A DNA stretch of 64,000 nucleotides, from contig OY821782.1 of assembly GCA_963682175.1 (NCBI GenBank), positions 29,471,741-29,535,740 on the forward strand. Direction: 5' to 3'. Below are positions 10,085-20,773 of the stretch, one piece after another. Origin of the DNA: Triglochin maritima. Its lineage: Eukaryota > Streptophyta > Magnoliopsida > Alismatales > Juncaginaceae. A program made the translations under genes and the position numbers. The first letter of the stretch is position 1; each line of letters opens with the position of its first letter. The notes under the pieces were generated by a model. That model was given only the letters and a program-made list of their open reading frames with translations, was not told the DNA's origin and ran no database searches.

Positions 10085-11276
10085 CCTCCCAAGGATCACT
10101 GGAATTTTTCCTTGTGGATTGGACACAGGTTCAACATCCAAGAACATGAAATCATCTGGGAATACAAACTCACCCACTTTAATAAGGACATCCTCCACAC
10201 TTCCACGTGGAATCTTAACAGATCTGTCAGCCAACTAGAGGGTGGTCCTCATTGGCTTAATATCACTTATTCCAAGGTTTAAATAAATAAAGTAGGGCAA
10301 GAGTTGCACAAATGCTCCCAAATCCAATAGAGCTTGAGGAATTACCACGTTACTAATGGTTGGACAACCGGGGTCCCAGTATTTGACTTGCATGGGTTGT
10401 GTAAATATCGAACTCACATTGGCATCCAGAAATGACTTTTTGGGAACATTAGTTCTCCTCTTAGCAGTACAAAGGTCCTTATGGAATTTGACATACAGTG
10501 ACACTTGCTGAACAATGTCCAACAACGGAAGTTTCACCTTGACTTGCCTAAGTACCTCAACGATTGTGTCCCAATGCTCTTCGCATTTTTTTGTCAACCT
10601 ATGAGGGAATGGTGCCTTGGGGACATAACTATCACGAGGAGGAGTCTCAGAACTGGGTTCATTGATAGACTCACGACCCTCCTCAGAAGAGTCACCAATA
10701 GGGTTGGATTCATGCATTTCCAAATTATTGTCAACAACCCTTCCCGATCTTTAGGTGTGGACAACATTTGCATATTGCGAAGGGTCACTTTCAAGACTGT
10801 GCACATTCTTCCTAGCCTGAGCCAGTTGACCCCGGCGATTTACCACATGTTGACTTGATAACTGACCCTTCCCACGTTCATGCAACTGATGAGCCAACTG
10901 TCTAACTTGCATTTCCAAAGCATTGACTGAGCTTTGCATGCTCTGCATGAACGCTTGAAGGGTTTGATCAGTAGAGGGGTCCTTTTGGTCAACCCACTGG
11001 GGTAGTGAAGTTTGGTTAGAATAACCCGACGATGAGGTCTGTGGACGTTGGAAATTATGATGCCGAGACCTTTGATGTGGGGGTTGGTAGGTCGCCGATA
11101 GGCATGGAGGGTGATAAGGTAGAGGTTGAGGTTGAGCGTGTGAGATCTGACCATGGCCCCCACTAGGCCCCCAAGAGAAATTAGGATGGTTCTGGCATCC
11201 CGGGTTGTAGGAGTGACTGTACGGGTCATTACCTGGCCTTTGTTGATACATCGCATTTGAATGCTCATTATCCCTT
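10085..11276 (-). pseudogene. gag C-terminus and protease of element D
   Basis: Read on the minus strand, the Gag tail (motif HPNFSWGPSGGHGQ near 11180) is followed by the conserved PLLDIVQQV block and the protease active site DLG (10316-10324). The frame runs to the start of the ILGR motif and there fuses directly to the 3' LTR at 10084. Several frameshifts divide it (frames change near 10800 and 10720). Upstream it is cut by the CACTA element; the N-terminal half is at 20774-21960. A relict with no expected activity. Confidence 0.8.
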
Positions 11277-11299
11277 CACTAGTGGAAAAAGTGTCATAT

Positions 11300-11462
11300 A
11301 CGTCGGATATACAGTGGTATATACGACGTATTTTTGCCATCCAAGTGTCCGACGTATGTTCCACCGACGTCTATACCCTTGTGTATAGACGTCGGCTATA
11401 TACGACCGACGTCTATAAAATGTATAGTGTATAGACGTCGGTGATATATAGCCAACGTCTAT
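11300..11462. repeat. Left subterminal repeats of the CACTA element
   Basis: Multiple copies in both orientations of a motif near TATAGACGTCGG. Two copies form a perfect 12-bp inverted repeat with a 10-bp spacer (about 11384-11417). Such motifs are the usual binding sites for the CACTA accessory protein. The matching right-hand array is at 20631-20754. Confidence 0.75.
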
Positions 11463-11572
11463 TATACCTTTAATTTACGACCAAAAATATTACGCTTGTT
11501 ATACGGCCTATAACAGGCATCCAACCTCTAGAGTAATCAAGCCCAAGTGCCCCAAGTGCCAATCTTTTGACC

Positions 11573-11574
<2 letters not shown>

Positions 11575-11627
<53 letters not shown>
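11575..11627. repeat. (TA)n microsatellite
   Basis: About 53 bp of uninterrupted TA dinucleotides inside the CACTA element, left of the B insertion. Confidence 0.95.
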
Positions 11628-11630
<3 letters not shown>

Positions 11631-11730
11631 TCACTTGTGTTTTGTAGTGTGGAACCAAACTACCATTTAGAAGTAAATGAGTCGTGGAGTACTTCAACTC
11701 CACCAACAAAAAACTTTCTCCAATGTGGGA

Positions 11731-11735
11731 CTAAA
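11731..11735. repeat. Target site duplication of element B (partner 20351-20355)
   Basis: CTAAA on both sides of B, perfect. Removing B and one copy restores a continuous CACTA interior. Confidence 0.92.
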
Positions 11736-13143
11736 TGATTGACATCATTTCATGCTTATATTTGTATCTTATATCCATTATCCACCTAAACAATGCTATG
11801 TTACGAGTTTTACGTTTAGTTTTCAGGAATAAATAGGTTTGAAGAGATGAAACATAAAATGACCCAAAAGCTGGGAAAAAGGACTGGATTGTGAGATCTG
11901 GGGACCAAGATGCAAGGAAGAAGGACCTGATTGCAAGACAGAAGGACCTAAGAGCAAAACAGAATACTCCACACCATCATGGGGAGTATTTTACCAATTC
12001 GATTCGGGTCGGAGCTCCAACAAGTCAAGTAACCGCATCAAAGACCAACAATACCAGAAAGAAAAGCCCACAACAAAAATGAGCAGGATCTGAACCATAT
12101 AGACCGCGAATTGGCGGTCGAAGACCGCTAATTGGCGGTCCATTTTGGCCCAAATCCGCTCAAATTTCTCCAGCACCTGTATTAGAGGATTTTTAGGCTA
12201 TTTTTGGTATCGGTTTAGTCCCACATCGGGGGATTGTCCCGGATTAGCTTTTTCCATGGCTATAAATAGAACTCTTCACCTCCTATTGTAATCACTCCAT
12301 ATTTTAAGTGGCTATTCTTCCTACTAGAAGTGAGGCCTTGAAGCACACACTAAAGTAGGAGGATGCTACTTTTAATGTGAGTCATTTTATCAATAACGTT
12401 TTGTGTTTCTTTCATTGTTTGTTTATGCTTCTTTTATTGTTTGTGCATGTTTTAGTTTAATCGTCTTTTATTTCTAGCTTAGTTTTAATATGCTTTCTTT
12501 GCTTAGTTTAATAATTAGTGTAATGTTTAGTGAGTAGTTTCATCCCCTTTGGGGGGTGGAGTAGATGTATATACATGCATTAGAGAATGAGATGAATGCT
12601 TTATTTTTGATGTGTTGATAAAACATGAATGTATGCTTGCTTGTTTAGGATAGAATTTATAACTTGATGAGTTTTGCCAAAATGATTAGACACCTCTCAT
12701 GCTTGTTTAGGTTCTGAAATAAACAACTTGCATATGTAAATGTTAATCAACTAAGTTGGTGAATAGATTGATAGGTTTTGCCATAACATTTAGACACTTC
12801 CTATGCTTGATAAACACCACCTTCATGTGCTTAAAGAATGTATTCCACACCTACCTCTTTGCATGTGTGCACTCACTCCACCCCTTAGGGGTTTTCCCAT
12901 TTCTGTATTCCAGCATTCTTCCTTTGTTCTTAGCTTAGTTATTATTTCATTGTTTGGTTCTTCCTTTCGCATTTCCTACTTCTTAGCGTAGTATAGAGTA
13001 GAGTAGCATAAACATCTTTCTCCACCTATTTTTGCCACTTGATTTCGTACAAGCAAGAGGCTGCTCACCTCCCTGAGGACGACCCGTACTTGCCACCGCT
13101 TCATCGCGGTCGTGCACTTGCGGTTTAATTAAAACGTTCAACA
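11736..13143 (+). repeat. 5' LTR of element B
   Basis: TGATTGACATCATTTC to GTTCAACA. It carries a palindrome pair (12102-12140), a TATA box (12261-12269) and a U5 hairpin (CCGC-TTCATC-GCGG, 13096-13109). About 170 bp around the palindromes (about 12010-12200) differ strongly from A although both flanks are nearly identical to A. Confidence 0.93.
12102..12140. promoter_or_regulatory. Palindrome pair in U3 of B
   Basis: GACCGCGAATTGGCGGTC (12102) and GACCGCTAATTGGCGGTC (12123) are spaced exactly 21 bp. The 3' LTR copies are at 19309 and 19330, also 21 bp apart. Confidence 0.8.
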
Positions 13144-13149
13144 AGTTTT

Positions 13150-13166
13150 TGGCGCCGTTGCCGGGG
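13150..13166 (+). other. Primer-binding site of B (tRNA-Asp)
   Basis: TGGCGCCGTTGCCGGGG is fully complementary to the 3' end, including CCA, of plant tRNA-Asp(GTC). It begins 6 bp after the LTR end. Confidence 0.93.
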
Positions 13167-14239
13167 AGGTGCCAGTCCTGACTCTTGTTTGGACGATTCG
13201 AGTGGATTTAATTTGTGTTGTGTAGTTTTTCCTTGTTTCAGGAGACTTGGAGTCATCAGGAGGAACGTCTGGAGAAGTTTTGAGTGAATCTGAGCATTTC
13301 AGACCGCCAATCAGCGGCCTGGGACCGCCAATTGGCGGTCTGGTAAGCTCGGTTTTGTCTCGTATTTCTTTGGTTGGTTTTCATAATTGATGTAGTGATC
13401 TGGGATTTAATTTGGCATGTTTTGACTTATAGTTTGTTCCCAGATCCATAATCAACCTCCTTTAAGCAACTTGGACCCTAAAACTCAAAGCAAAAGATTA
13501 GGCATTCTTGTTGTTTAGGTCATGCATCATGTATGTGACTTAGGCATTTAGATTGTCTTTTATCTTAGCTTTATTTTCTTTTGCTGAGAGCTGGCGTGAG
13601 GTACGCACCTTCTACTCTCATTCATGCATTTCGTATGAACATGCATTAGTTAGTAGGAAGTGCAATGAAACAAGTGTGAGTTGAGCGTTTTGTTTGGAGA
13701 GTTGATTGCTAGATTAGGACTCCAAAACGCTACTAAGGAGGGGCTGTCCCATAAATGATAAGGTGGGGGATTTCATCACCCTTTCCTTCGCCCCAAAAAC
13801 CACACTAATCAAGAGCCTAATTTTAAAATCAACTAGACATTGGCCCTAAGGATTTCGGGCGCATTAGGAGAGTGATCCGGTCCCGACCGTCATGACCTGA
13901 TCGGCGTTGCCCACTTTGTCGATAGTAGGAGAGACGAGATCCCCGGATCTTGGCTCACTTGCTGGGCTTTGTGGTCCTCGTTGTAGGGAGGTGAGGCGTG
14001 TTGAGGCCGTGTGACCTCGCAGTTAGGCGTCGTCTAGCTGTAAGGACGTATAGCGACCTTAGGATTGCTTGAGCCTTGTTTGCTTGTGTGATTCTACCTG
14101 TACCCATCCGCCGTAGCATAAGGACTTCTTCCCTTCTCTCCTGAGTCATTCTTTCTCTCCTGTGTTCCCTCGTCTTCTCTTCTACGTACATTCTTTGTTT
14201 TTCAAAAAAAAAAGTTTTGGTGTGTGTGCACCTTTGTGC
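13167..14239 (+). other. Untranslated leader of B with palindrome pair
   Basis: The palindromes at 13302 and 13323 are again exactly 21 bp apart and repeat the U3 motif (second copy GACCGCCAATTGGCGGTC). An acceptor-like TTGTTTCAG ends at 13241, and a strong donor-like GTAAG (13343) follows the second palindrome directly. The box GCTGGCGTGAGGTAC lies near 13590-13604. The remainder is conserved with A, D and G. No ORF is credible. Confidence 0.7.
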
Positions 14240-17200
14240 ATGCTTTCGTGGACACGAGACGAGAGTTGTCGTTTGACGAGGAGCGTTGTCAATCCGGCTT
14301 CGGTCATCGATTTCTCGACACCTCCCTCCTCTCGTGTCGCACGTAGTTCGGGTCCAATGGCTGCTAATTTCCGTGAGGAGGAGCAGTTGCTGGACCCACC
14401 TGCTCCACCAGTGCTTCCAGTTGTCGTTCCCATACCTCTTCGGGATCGATGCTACCCGAGCCGTACCGCTCTACCCTCATGCATCGTATTACCAGAGGCT
14501 AATGGGAACCATTTTGAGGTTAAGCCTCAATTCATTTCCATGCTCCCTCATTTCACTGGGAAAGGTGACCCCTATATCTTTCTCAGGGAATTTGAGGAGG
14601 TATGTGCTATGTTCAAGCTGCAACAACTTACCACAGACTCCATCCATCTTAGGCTCGTTCCTTTTGCACTAAAGGATGACGCCAAGAAGTGGTTGTACAG
14701 CAACCAGGAGAATTCCTTTAGGACTTGGGATGAGTTTCAATCTGCATTCCTCAAGAAGTACTTTCCTAATCATCGGACTCAAAAATTGAAGAACGAAATC
14801 AATTCGTTCTATCAACATGAGACCGAACCATTTCATGCATATCTTGAGGGGTTCAAAGAGCTACTATCCTCATGCCCTCACCATGGCATTGAGTTGTGGC
14901 GTCTTTGTCAGATTGTGTATGAGGGTCTTCACATCCCGTCCAGAACGCTCCTTGAGTCCATGTGTTAAGGAGAGTTCTTGGGAAAGGATGAAAGGGAGGC
15001 ATGGGCCTTCCTAGAAGACCTCGCTGAGAAAACCATGCAGTGGGAGAGTGTGAGGGAACCGCCTGCATCATCTAGTATAGGAGCGAGGATCGCGGATGCA
15101 AACTCAACTAGATCGTGTTCCGCATTTGCTATCGATACCACTACGGCCACCGAGGCACGCATGGCGGCCTTAATGCGCCGTATGGATTCGATTGAGCTGC
15201 AAAACCAACAAAGTGCACCTCACATGTCTACATCTGGCCCAGTTCCCTGTCATTCATGTGGTAGGATAGGTCATGTAGAAAGCGAGTGTGAGTCCATTCC
15301 TCCTGAGATGGAGCGTGTCAACGCCGTCTATGATAGAGCCAGGAATGACCCATACTCATCATCTTATAATCCTGGATGGAGGAACCACCCCAATTTTTCA
15401 TGGAACCAAACTAATGCCCCGGGTGGTCCTCCAAACTCCTCTAGACCACCTTACCAATCACACCAACCTCCCATGCATGTGCAATCCTATCAGCCACCCC
15501 AAGCGCAAACCACCAATCAATCGGGTTTCCCAAATTCCAATAATATGGAACCCGATTCAATTCGCTTGAGAACTTGACTCGTGGACTTGAAAACTCAATG
15601 AAAATTTTTATGTCAACCACGAGTCAAGTTCTCACTTCAAATCAGCAGACCATCAAATCCCTAGAGCTTCAGATGGGTCAATTGGCTCAGTCTGTACATG
15701 AAAGAGAGATGGTCTTTTTCTAGCCAGCCTGAGGCTAACCCCCGCATGTACCAACAACAACAAATGCAAAATGAGAATGTGGTACCTCGGGGGAGGCAAG
15801 TGAACCATGTGGAGGAACCTGTTCACCATGTCAATTCCATTGTGACCTTAAGGAATGGAAAACAGGTTGACAATCACATTTCCTTGCCGCACCCACCACC
15901 ATCTATGCAGCCCCTAAGTGGGAATGGTGGTGAAGAAGAAGCTGAGGGTGAGGGTAATACACCAAAGCTTTCTTCTCAGGCACAGCAGAAAACCTACCTG
16001 CCAAAAGCTCCCTATCCAAGAAGGTTAAACAAAAAGCAGAGTGACAACATGGACAAGATAGTAGAGGTGTTTAAGCAAGTAAAGGTTAACATCCCCTTGT
16101 TGGATGTCATCCAACAAATACCTCAATATGCCAAAGTGTTGAAGGATCTCTGCACAACTAAGAGGAAGACCAAGTTCCTAAGAAAGCATTCTTGGCTGCA
16201 AATATCAGCTCACTTTTGTCCAATCCTACCTACACAAAATACAAGGACCCTGGGTGTCCTACTATTCAGTGTACGATAGGGGACACTAGATTGAGCAATG
16301 TTTTGCTTGATTTAGGATCAGCGGTCAACCTCCTCCCATTCTCTGTTTATCAACAGTTGAACTTGGGAGAATTGAAACCAACTAAGATCACCCTCCAATT
16401 GGCGGATAGATCCATTCGTATTCCCATGGGGATTATCGAGGACGTGCTTATCAAAGTTGGAGATTTTATATTTCCAGTCGATTTTGTTGTCCTCGATACC
16501 AATCCTGTTGCGAACACCCACTCTCAAATACCTTTGATTTTGGGTAGACCATTTCTGGCAACCTCCAATGCCTTGATTAATTGTAGAAATGGTCTCATGA
16601 AGCTCTCATTCGGTAACATGAGTGCCGAGTTTCATGTGTTCAACTCTGGTAGGCAACAGGAACCCATGGATGAAGCTTTAAATCTAAATCTCATCCGCCA
16701 ATTGGAGAAAGCACCACAAAATCAACGAACACCCCTAACCCCAATGCAACCCGTTGAGAATGTTCGTGGGCCCAGCGAAGACTCATTGCCTGTCTTTGCA
16801 ATGCAACAGAGTGAGCTGGCCTCGAACATGAATGTCCAAAGGAAGTGTTCGTTGCATGATTCAGTTGAGAGTACTAGTGAGGGTGAGACACCTCATCATA
16901 TGCCTATGCCAGAAGGTGTCTCTACCTCATGTCCGATGGCCATTGAGCCATTTGAGCTTCATATTGACTCCAACAAGGACTCACCTATGACCGAGCTTAT
17001 GTTTGATGATATAAATGATGGTGGGAGGTCCTTGTTGGAGGACTTGGGGAGAAGCCCCATTCTTAGTGATGCAAGTCTGCTGCATCCATCGAATGAGCCT
17101 GAGGAACTCATTCCGATGCACCCGCCTATTGGTTGGAGGGTTTTCTTCGATGAGCAATTAAACCCTAGTGAGGCAACACAACTTCATTCTTGGTTGCCCA

Positions 17201-17343
17201 CGCCCAACCAATATCATGAGGGGTTCAAGCCTTTCAGCTTTGACCTTTCACCCTTCATGACACCTCAGAGTACCAGTGAAGTTTGCCCATCTCGGCAAGT
17301 CTCTGGTCCTCAAAACATGATGTTCTCATTTGATGTTCCTTGA
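14240..17343 (+). pseudogene. gag-protease polyprotein of element B (nearly complete)
   Basis: Gag with the capsid-like core (about 14480-15060), a CCHC zinc knuckle (15248-15289), the linker with PLLDVIQQ, the protease active site DLG (16309-16317) and ILGRPFLATSNAL. A protease-distal tail of about 230 residues ends FSFDVP. It is the best preserved frame of its family, yet it has an in-frame TAA at 14966 (CAA in A), a frameshift near 15549 with a compensating one before 15698, and a 1-bp loss near 16173. The tail keeps the SNKDSPMTEL segment that in G leads into RT, but RT itself is missing. The expected role is particle formation and Gag cleavage. Confidence 0.9.
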
Positions 17344-18939
17344 CCAAATGATTATGAGAATATCTTGGTTGATGTATATATCTTGTAAAAAAAACCCAAA
17401 AAGAAGAAAAAAAAATAAAAATAAAAATAATAAAATACTCCTTCAGTGAGCATCGATTGTTGTGGGCCCCAACCCTTGTGTACTATGGCCAAATCTCTTC
17501 ACGTATTTATCTCCCTTCTTCAGCTTCTCAAATGTTTTGAGGGATTTGGGTTTGTGTCCATCAACATGACCCTGAACGTCGCTTTGTACTTCATGTTGGT
17601 GAGATGTTTCCCTTTTCATGCATATCTCCATGTAGTATCTTGCTCGCATTCATTGAGGACAATGCATGAAGTAGGTGTGGGGGGGGTATTTTACGTGTGT
17701 ACATAGTCGAGTCTTTTTCCTTTGGTTTTATTTTCTTTTGTTTGTACTGCTAGGGTCATGTTAGTGTGCCGCATTTAACATTGATATATCTGCTTGCCAT
17801 GATCCTTGGGTGACTTGTCTTCTTTTGCTAGCCTAGTGCTTTAAAATTTTCACATTTCTTTCAAAATCTTCTTGTGTTTGTGAAAGAAAATGTTTTTGTG
17901 GGTTTTGCGTGTGTTTAGCATGTGCAAAACCGTTGAGAGGCAAAGTAAAAAGAAAGCTCCCAAAATTGTCTTGAACTTGATGCATTAAGATATCTAGTTT
18001 ACTGACTTTAGGTCTTATCGAGTCGTAAGGATGCACCCCGATTTTCCCTCAGGGGACGTGTAATCATAGGGTTTCAGTACTCAAACATTTAAAGAAGTCC
18101 ACCCTGAACCTAGTGAGTCAAATAATTCGTGTCTTTTAGTATAAGGTTGTTTGTCGTAGTCAAGGGCCCTTAATCTCTTTTTGTGAAACTTAAGTGTAGG
18201 GGTTTTGGTTCCCATGTAGATAAATAAATAAGTGGTGTTCTCTCTTCTCGCACGGCTCCTATCACTCGGGAAAGTAGGTCTGAGGGGCCTTTGTGCCTGG
18301 TGCTTTCGAGTCATCTGACTTGGGATGCACCGACCGAACTCCCGTTACACGGGTGGTAGGGATCGCCTTATGTGGAGATTTGGGGGAAGGTGTACGTGAT
18401 AGTGTAAGTCCTCATGGGCAATGATGCACGAAACCTGACCCTGGGAGAATCAAACACCAACCAATAAAATGCTCCAAAGAAAAAGAAAAAAAAAGAAAAA
18501 AAGAAGAAAAAAAGAGTCAAATAAGAACCAAAATGGACTTTACACATTGTATCACATTCAGAAGTTAAGGTTGCTCATGTCTTTCACTTAAGTCCTTGAC
18601 TAACTTTCACGAATAACTCATTAGGCTAGCTGTGTGGACGGATTACATATATAGAGTCGACCCGTAGTATTACCGCGTCCCATGATCGACAAAATAAGTC
18701 CAACGAGTCGTGTAGCTAGATTGATTAATGCATCTTGTTCGGATTTTGTGGGTATATCCGCTGAAATCCTCAGGAGACAACACTCCTCCTCCTTGGCGAC
18801 AAGGAGGTTTAACGGCTTGTTGCACGTGCTAAATGCAATCGTGATTCCAACGAAAGTGAGTTACGATTTCTTGTTTTTCGTATGCTTCTCTCTTTCTTTG
18901 TTTTGCTCGGGACTAGCAAAAGTTAGGTGTGGGGGTATT
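17344..18939 (+). other. Conserved 3' non-coding region of B
   Basis: About 1.6 kb homologous to 5680-7248. It contains an A/G-rich stretch (18478-18515), hairpin 1 CCTCCTTG-GCGA-CAAGGAGG (18788-18807), a weakened hairpin 2, and the polypurine tract (18925-18939). Confidence 0.75.
18788..18807 (+). other. GNRA-type hairpin upstream of the 3' LTR of B
   Basis: An 8-bp perfect stem CCTCCTTG/CAAGGAGG with loop GCGA. The loop differs from A and J (GCAA) but keeps the GNRA pattern, while the stem is identical. Confidence 0.65.
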
Positions 18940-20350
18940 TGATTGACATCATTTCATGCTTATATTTGTATCTTATATCCATTATCTTTCACCTAAACAA
19001 TGCTATGTTACGAGTTTTATGTTTAGTTTTCAGGAATAAATAGGTTTGAAGAGATGAAACATAAAATGACCCAAAAGCTGGGAAAAAGGACTGGATTGTG
19101 AGATCTGGGGACCAAGATGTAAGGAAGAAGGACCTGATTGCAAGACAGAAGGACCTAAGAGCAAAACAGAATACTCCACACCATCATGGGGAGTAATTTA
19201 CCAATTCGATTCGGGTCGGACCTCTAACAAGTCAAGTAACCGCATCAAAGACCAACAATACCAGAAAGAAAAGCCGACAACAAAAATGAGCAGGATCTGA
19301 ACCATATAGACCGCTAATTGGCGGTCGAAGACCGCTAATTGGCGGTCCATTTTGGCCCAAATCCGCTCCAATTTCTCCAGCACATGTATTAGAGGATTTT
19401 TAGGCTATTTTTGGTATCGGTTTAGTCCCACATCGGGGGATTGTCCCGGATTAGCTTTTTCCATGGTTATAAATAGAACTCTTCACCTCCTATTGTAATC
19501 ACTCCATATTTTAAGTGGCTATTCTTCCTACTAGAAGTGAGGCCTTGAAGCACACACTAAAGTAGGAGGATGCTACTTTTAATGTGAGTCATTTTATCAA
19601 TAAAGTTTTGTGTTTCTTTCATTGTTTGTTTATGCTTCTTTTATTGTTTGTGCATGTTTTAGTTTAATCGTCTTTTATTTCTAGCTTAGTTTTAATATGC
19701 TTTCTTTGCTTAGTTTAATAATTAGTGTAATGTTTAGTGAGTAGTTTCATCCCCTTTGGGGGGTGGAGTAGATGTATATACATGCATTAGAGAATGAGAT
19801 GAATGCTTTATTTTTGATGTGTTGATAAAACATGAATGTATGCTTGCTTGTTTAGGATAGAATTTATAACTTGATGAGTTTTGCCAAAATGATTAGACAC
19901 CTCTCATGCTTGTTTAGGTTCTGAAATAAACAACTTGCATATGTAAATGTTAATCAACTAAGTTGGTGAATAGATTGATAGGTTTTGCCATAACATTTAG
20001 ACACTTCCTATGCTTGATAAACACCACCTTCATGTGCTTAAAGAATGTATTCTACACCCACCTCTTTGCATGTGTGCACTCACTCCACCCCTTAGGGGTT
20101 TTCCCATTTCTGTATTCCAGCATTCTTCCTTTGTTCTTAGCTTAGTTATTATTTCATTGTTTGGTTCTTCCTTTCGCATTTCCTACTTCTTAGCGTAGTA
20201 TAGAGTAGAGTAGCATAAACATCTTTCTCCACCTATTTTTGCCACTTGATTTCGTACAAGCAAGAGGCTGCTCACCTCCCTGAGGACGACCCGTACTTGC
20301 CACCGCTTCATCACGGTCGTGCACTTGCGGTTTAATTAAAACGTTCAACA
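18940..20350 (+). repeat. 3' LTR of element B
   Basis: About 1,411 bp, differing from the 5' LTR at only about ten to fifteen sites by eye, including C to T changes in the first palindrome and the U5 hairpin. TATA at 19468-19476. Confidence 0.93.
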
Positions 20351-20630
20351 CTAAACTTCAAGACATATGACCATACACGCACATGTATACAACACACATG
20401 CATGTGATAGTTACATTGATGTTTAACTATTTTTAAAACAATCCAAATAATTCACATTATTCTTATACAAAATAAATCAACATAAATTCTTACACGAAAT
20501 AAATCCCAAAAATAAATCCACATAAATTCTTACACGAAATAAATCCCAAAAAATAAACCACATAAAGTCTTTCACGAAATAAAATTAAAAAAATAAACAA
20601 AAAATATTTTGCTTCTTTCAGGAGGTATAA

Positions 20631-20754
20631 ACGTCGGATGACCAAATATCCGACGTCTATACAAACCTATAGAAGTCGGATGAACGAATATGCGACGTCT
20701 ATACCTATAGACGTCAGATGTTTTTATATCCGACGTCTATTCAATGACGTCTAT
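20631..20754. repeat. Right subterminal repeats of the CACTA element
   Basis: Several GACGTCTAT and ACGTCGGAT motifs in alternating orientation, ending 19 bp before the element terminus at 20773. They mirror the left array. Confidence 0.72.
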
Positions 20755-20773
20755 TGTGCATTCTGCAGTAGTG

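Larger units (their letters stand above)
11736..20350 (+). mobile_element. Element B: Athila-lineage LTR retrotransposon, gag-protease only
   Basis: An 8.6-kb element with LTRs of about 1.41 kb that look almost identical to each other, a perfect 17-base tRNA-Asp PBS, a long gag-protease frame, a polypurine tract and a perfect 5-bp TSD. It is the same family as A but has a different central U3. RT, RNase H and integrase are absent. It lies inside the CACTA element inside D, at the third nesting level, and appears to be the youngest insertion here. Confidence 0.95.
11277..20773. mobile_element. Non-autonomous CACTA (En/Spm-type) transposon carrying element B
   Basis: Starts CACTAGTGGAAAA and ends with the reverse complement of CACTACTGCAGAA (10 of 13 bases match). 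It is flanked by the 3-bp TSD CTT (11274-11276 and 20774-20776). The uninterrupted paralogue in H reads TATCCCTTGGAGCG (about 56889), an exact empty site. Without B the element is about 880 bp, far too short for a transposase. Its ends are full of subterminal GACGTC repeats. It interrupts the gag of D. Confidence 0.88.

Noticed and set aside
11991..12176. Minus-strand ORF repeated at 19198
   Set aside because: Translation of the U3 palindrome region of the two B LTRs; not coding.
11277..20773. Autonomous CACTA with transposase
   Set aside because: Once B is removed only about 880 bp remain, with no transposase-like frame.
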